Made by a program: the position numbers and the translations under genes. A stretch of 64,000 bases of DNA from Leishmania infantum JPCM5 (lineage: Eukaryota; Euglenozoa; Kinetoplastea; Trypanosomatida; Trypanosomatidae). Under the pieces are notes generated by a model, which saw only the letters and a program-made list of their open reading frames with translations, was not told the DNA's origin and ran no database searches. Numbering within the stretch: the stretch's first letter is position 1; every line of letters begins with the position of its first letter. The stretch is taken from contig NC_009398.2 of assembly GCF_000002875.2 (NCBI RefSeq), positions 377,001 to 441,000 on the forward strand, written 5' to 3'. Positions 62,314 to 64,000 of this stretch are shown here, piece after piece.

Positions 62314-64000
62314 GGTTCCTTTAAGCGATGTTTGAATGTTGATTAGTGTACAGAACAGGCAGCATGCGATACCGATGAATGTCAAGCGTTTTGGTGTTTG
62401 TGAATGCGAAAAGCACACGCGTCAATGACTGTAAAGCATTCCTGGAGCCAATAGCGGCGTCGAAGGTTTTTCCTTTTTCACTTAGAAAAGGCACGTAAGC
62501 GCAAAACAGGATACAGACGCAGGAAAGCGGGTAGTAGAGGGAAAAAGTCACTACGCAGCGCCAAAGCAGAAGCACCACAGTACGCGAAAGCCCTTGTACC
62601 TACTTGGTAATGCCCAAAACGCTAGGCGAGATGCACTTGATCTTTGCAAAGTGCAACTGTACGCCATGCTAGCTCATTCATATTCACACTCATATGCGTT
62701 TGGCACATTCATTTTGGCGTTGCTTTCGATTTTTTTCTTCGCTGGAAAAAATGCGAGAAGTGGGTGATAAAAAGCTGGCCTGCAGACAGCAAGTGTGCAA
62801 AGCTTGCAGCTAAAGGGGGCTTTCATTCAGTTTGCCAGTCATTCATCAGACCGAGAAAAAGGAGAAAAAAAAATAAATGGCCATCTACCTCGCAACCACA
62901 AAATGACAACCTCATCATCTCAGACGCAGGTATACTAGGAAACAAACAAAAAAAAAGAAACATGCCTTTTCTGAATTGAAAAGGAGGAAGCAGCAAAAAG
63001 AAAAAGAAAAGAAAGTGTTGTTATGGGGCTTCTTGCATTCAGTCACCACAAGGGCAAAGATACAGGCCGTGCCCCATTAGTTTCATCATTCTCCATAGGC
63101 AGACACAACAAAGCGCTGGAGCAGAACTAACGCGCAGTGTTTGCAGTAATGCAGTCTGCACTAGGATCGCAGGGGACGCACGGGCGGTCAAGTGAATATG
63201 CAGCCCTCACTTCCGCTTTCCGTTCCATAACGGTCGCCTTCAACTCAATGTACAAAACGTAAAGGAGCTCACTAGTACCGATGTCACGGGCTGCGAAAAC
63301 TAGATTATGACATTCCCTTCACAGTTTATCCGCCTCATCTTCATTGAGCACCTATGATTGGAGCAGGAGCTCTGCAGGCACACCGTGATGTCGATTTGAT
63401 CAGATGAGACCCTGGTTCCGCAATGGTAGTATACGAATGCGGTACAGAAGCCAACAGATAATGCACCTATTGTATATATATGTGTATACATGTCTGTTGA
63501 ATCACTTGATATGTGTCGAACAAATTTTCAAAGTCGCCTCGCTCACGCTTGCCCCCAGACACCCCATGTGATCGAGGGAGGGTGTTAATACGACTGCCGA
63601 GTCTGCACTGACGTTGATAAACTGGAATGGACTCGCACTTCTCACACAGAATACATCTATCGCAAAGGCGCGGTCATCATCTGTTGCTACCATTCAAGGG
63701 AGTCGAGCTTCGTTATACTTGCAGAACATCCGTCTGCGATATCACAGACCGTCTCATATGTGCCCTCGTCTTTGCCAGGTAAACTGCCACGGGGAATCCT
63801 CGCTATAATTGTAGCGCAGTGATCTTCGGTTTTATCCTGCTACTAACAATGATGCGTCATCCATGCTTCCGAGAGCGAAGCAATACCGCACTTTGAATAG
63901 GTACAATGCGAAGTTTTGTTATCACCGCAGCAATAAGCGCCACGCGGATGCTTGAGGTAAACAACGCGCTGCGCTATACGGTGCACTTACTCTCTTGAAA
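62314..64000. other. Right-end region without a clear gene
   Basis: This 1.7 kb is less GC-rich and more complex than the spacers further left. Poly-A runs at 62860-62880 and 62945-62965 suggest minus-strand T tracts. From 63.0 to 64.0 kb the sequence is complex but has frequent stops in all frames. The longest frames are a 63-codon minus-strand one (63502-63693, with ATG) and a 78-codon plus-strand one without ATG (63589-63822). It may be a decayed gene or element, the end of another gene, or an inter-cluster region. Confidence 0.4.

Overview
The window looks like a piece of a Leishmania (or very close trypanosomatid) chromosome. The coding sequences are GC-rich and intron-less. All recognisable genes lie on one strand, separated by 0.4-5.6 kb of low-complexity, polypyrimidine-rich spacer. 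Pyrimidine tracts followed by an AG sit just upstream of the start codons, as expected for spliced-leader trans-splicing. There are SIDER2-like retroposon remnants and kinetoplastid-specific genes (RNA-editing TUTase RET1, kinetoplast DNA polymerase POLIC). From memory, the Trypanosoma brucei orthologues of VTC1, RET1, POLIC and glutathione synthetase lie close together on chromosome 7, which would match Leishmania chromosome 14; this needs checking.

All genes are on the minus strand, so transcription runs from right to left. Starting at the right: about 1.7 kb without a convincing gene (62.3-64.0 kb), a small polytopic membrane protein (61.7-62.3), VTC1 (60.5-61.1), a sulfotransferase-like protein (56.1-57.7), a CFAP96-like axonemal protein (54.5-55.5), a helical-repeat protein of unknown function (50.0-53.1), two adjacent divergent ADP/ATP-carrier-like proteins (48.3-49.6 and 45.0-46.2), an NHA-type cation/proton antiporter (41.2-43.8), a 5.6 kb gene-free interval with a 100-N assembly gap and a 21-bp AT satellite, a uridine-kinase-fold P-loop kinase (34.8-35.6), RET1 (29.2-32.6), mitoribosomal protein uL16m (27.5-28.0), a low-complexity hypothetical protein (22.3-25.7), an EDC4/Ge-1-like decapping scaffold (17.1-19.7), POLIC (9.4-14.8), glutathione synthetase (6.7-8.5) and a 74-residue single-span membrane protein (2.5-2.7).

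Much of the cluster serves the mitochondrion: kinetoplast DNA replication, mRNA editing and 3' uridylation, the mitoribosome and carriers. The rest covers thiol metabolism, polyphosphate and acidocalcisomes, mRNA decay, ion exchange and the flagellum. Genes in such units need not be functionally linked, because trypanosomatid transcription is polycistronic and control is mainly post-transcriptional. I found no convincing tRNA, rRNA or CRISPR array, and no plus-strand gene. Several long open frames on the plus strand are by-products of GC-rich or repetitive sequence.

The most unusual items are the near-perfect 21-bp satellite (31 full copies that differ only at one G/A position), the changed acidic dyad in the antiporter, the degenerate paired carriers, a membrane-protein gene with hydrophobic open frames upstream of its first ATG, a splice acceptor touching the antiporter ATG, and two complex but unexplained stretches (58.1-58.5 and 63.3-63.9 kb).
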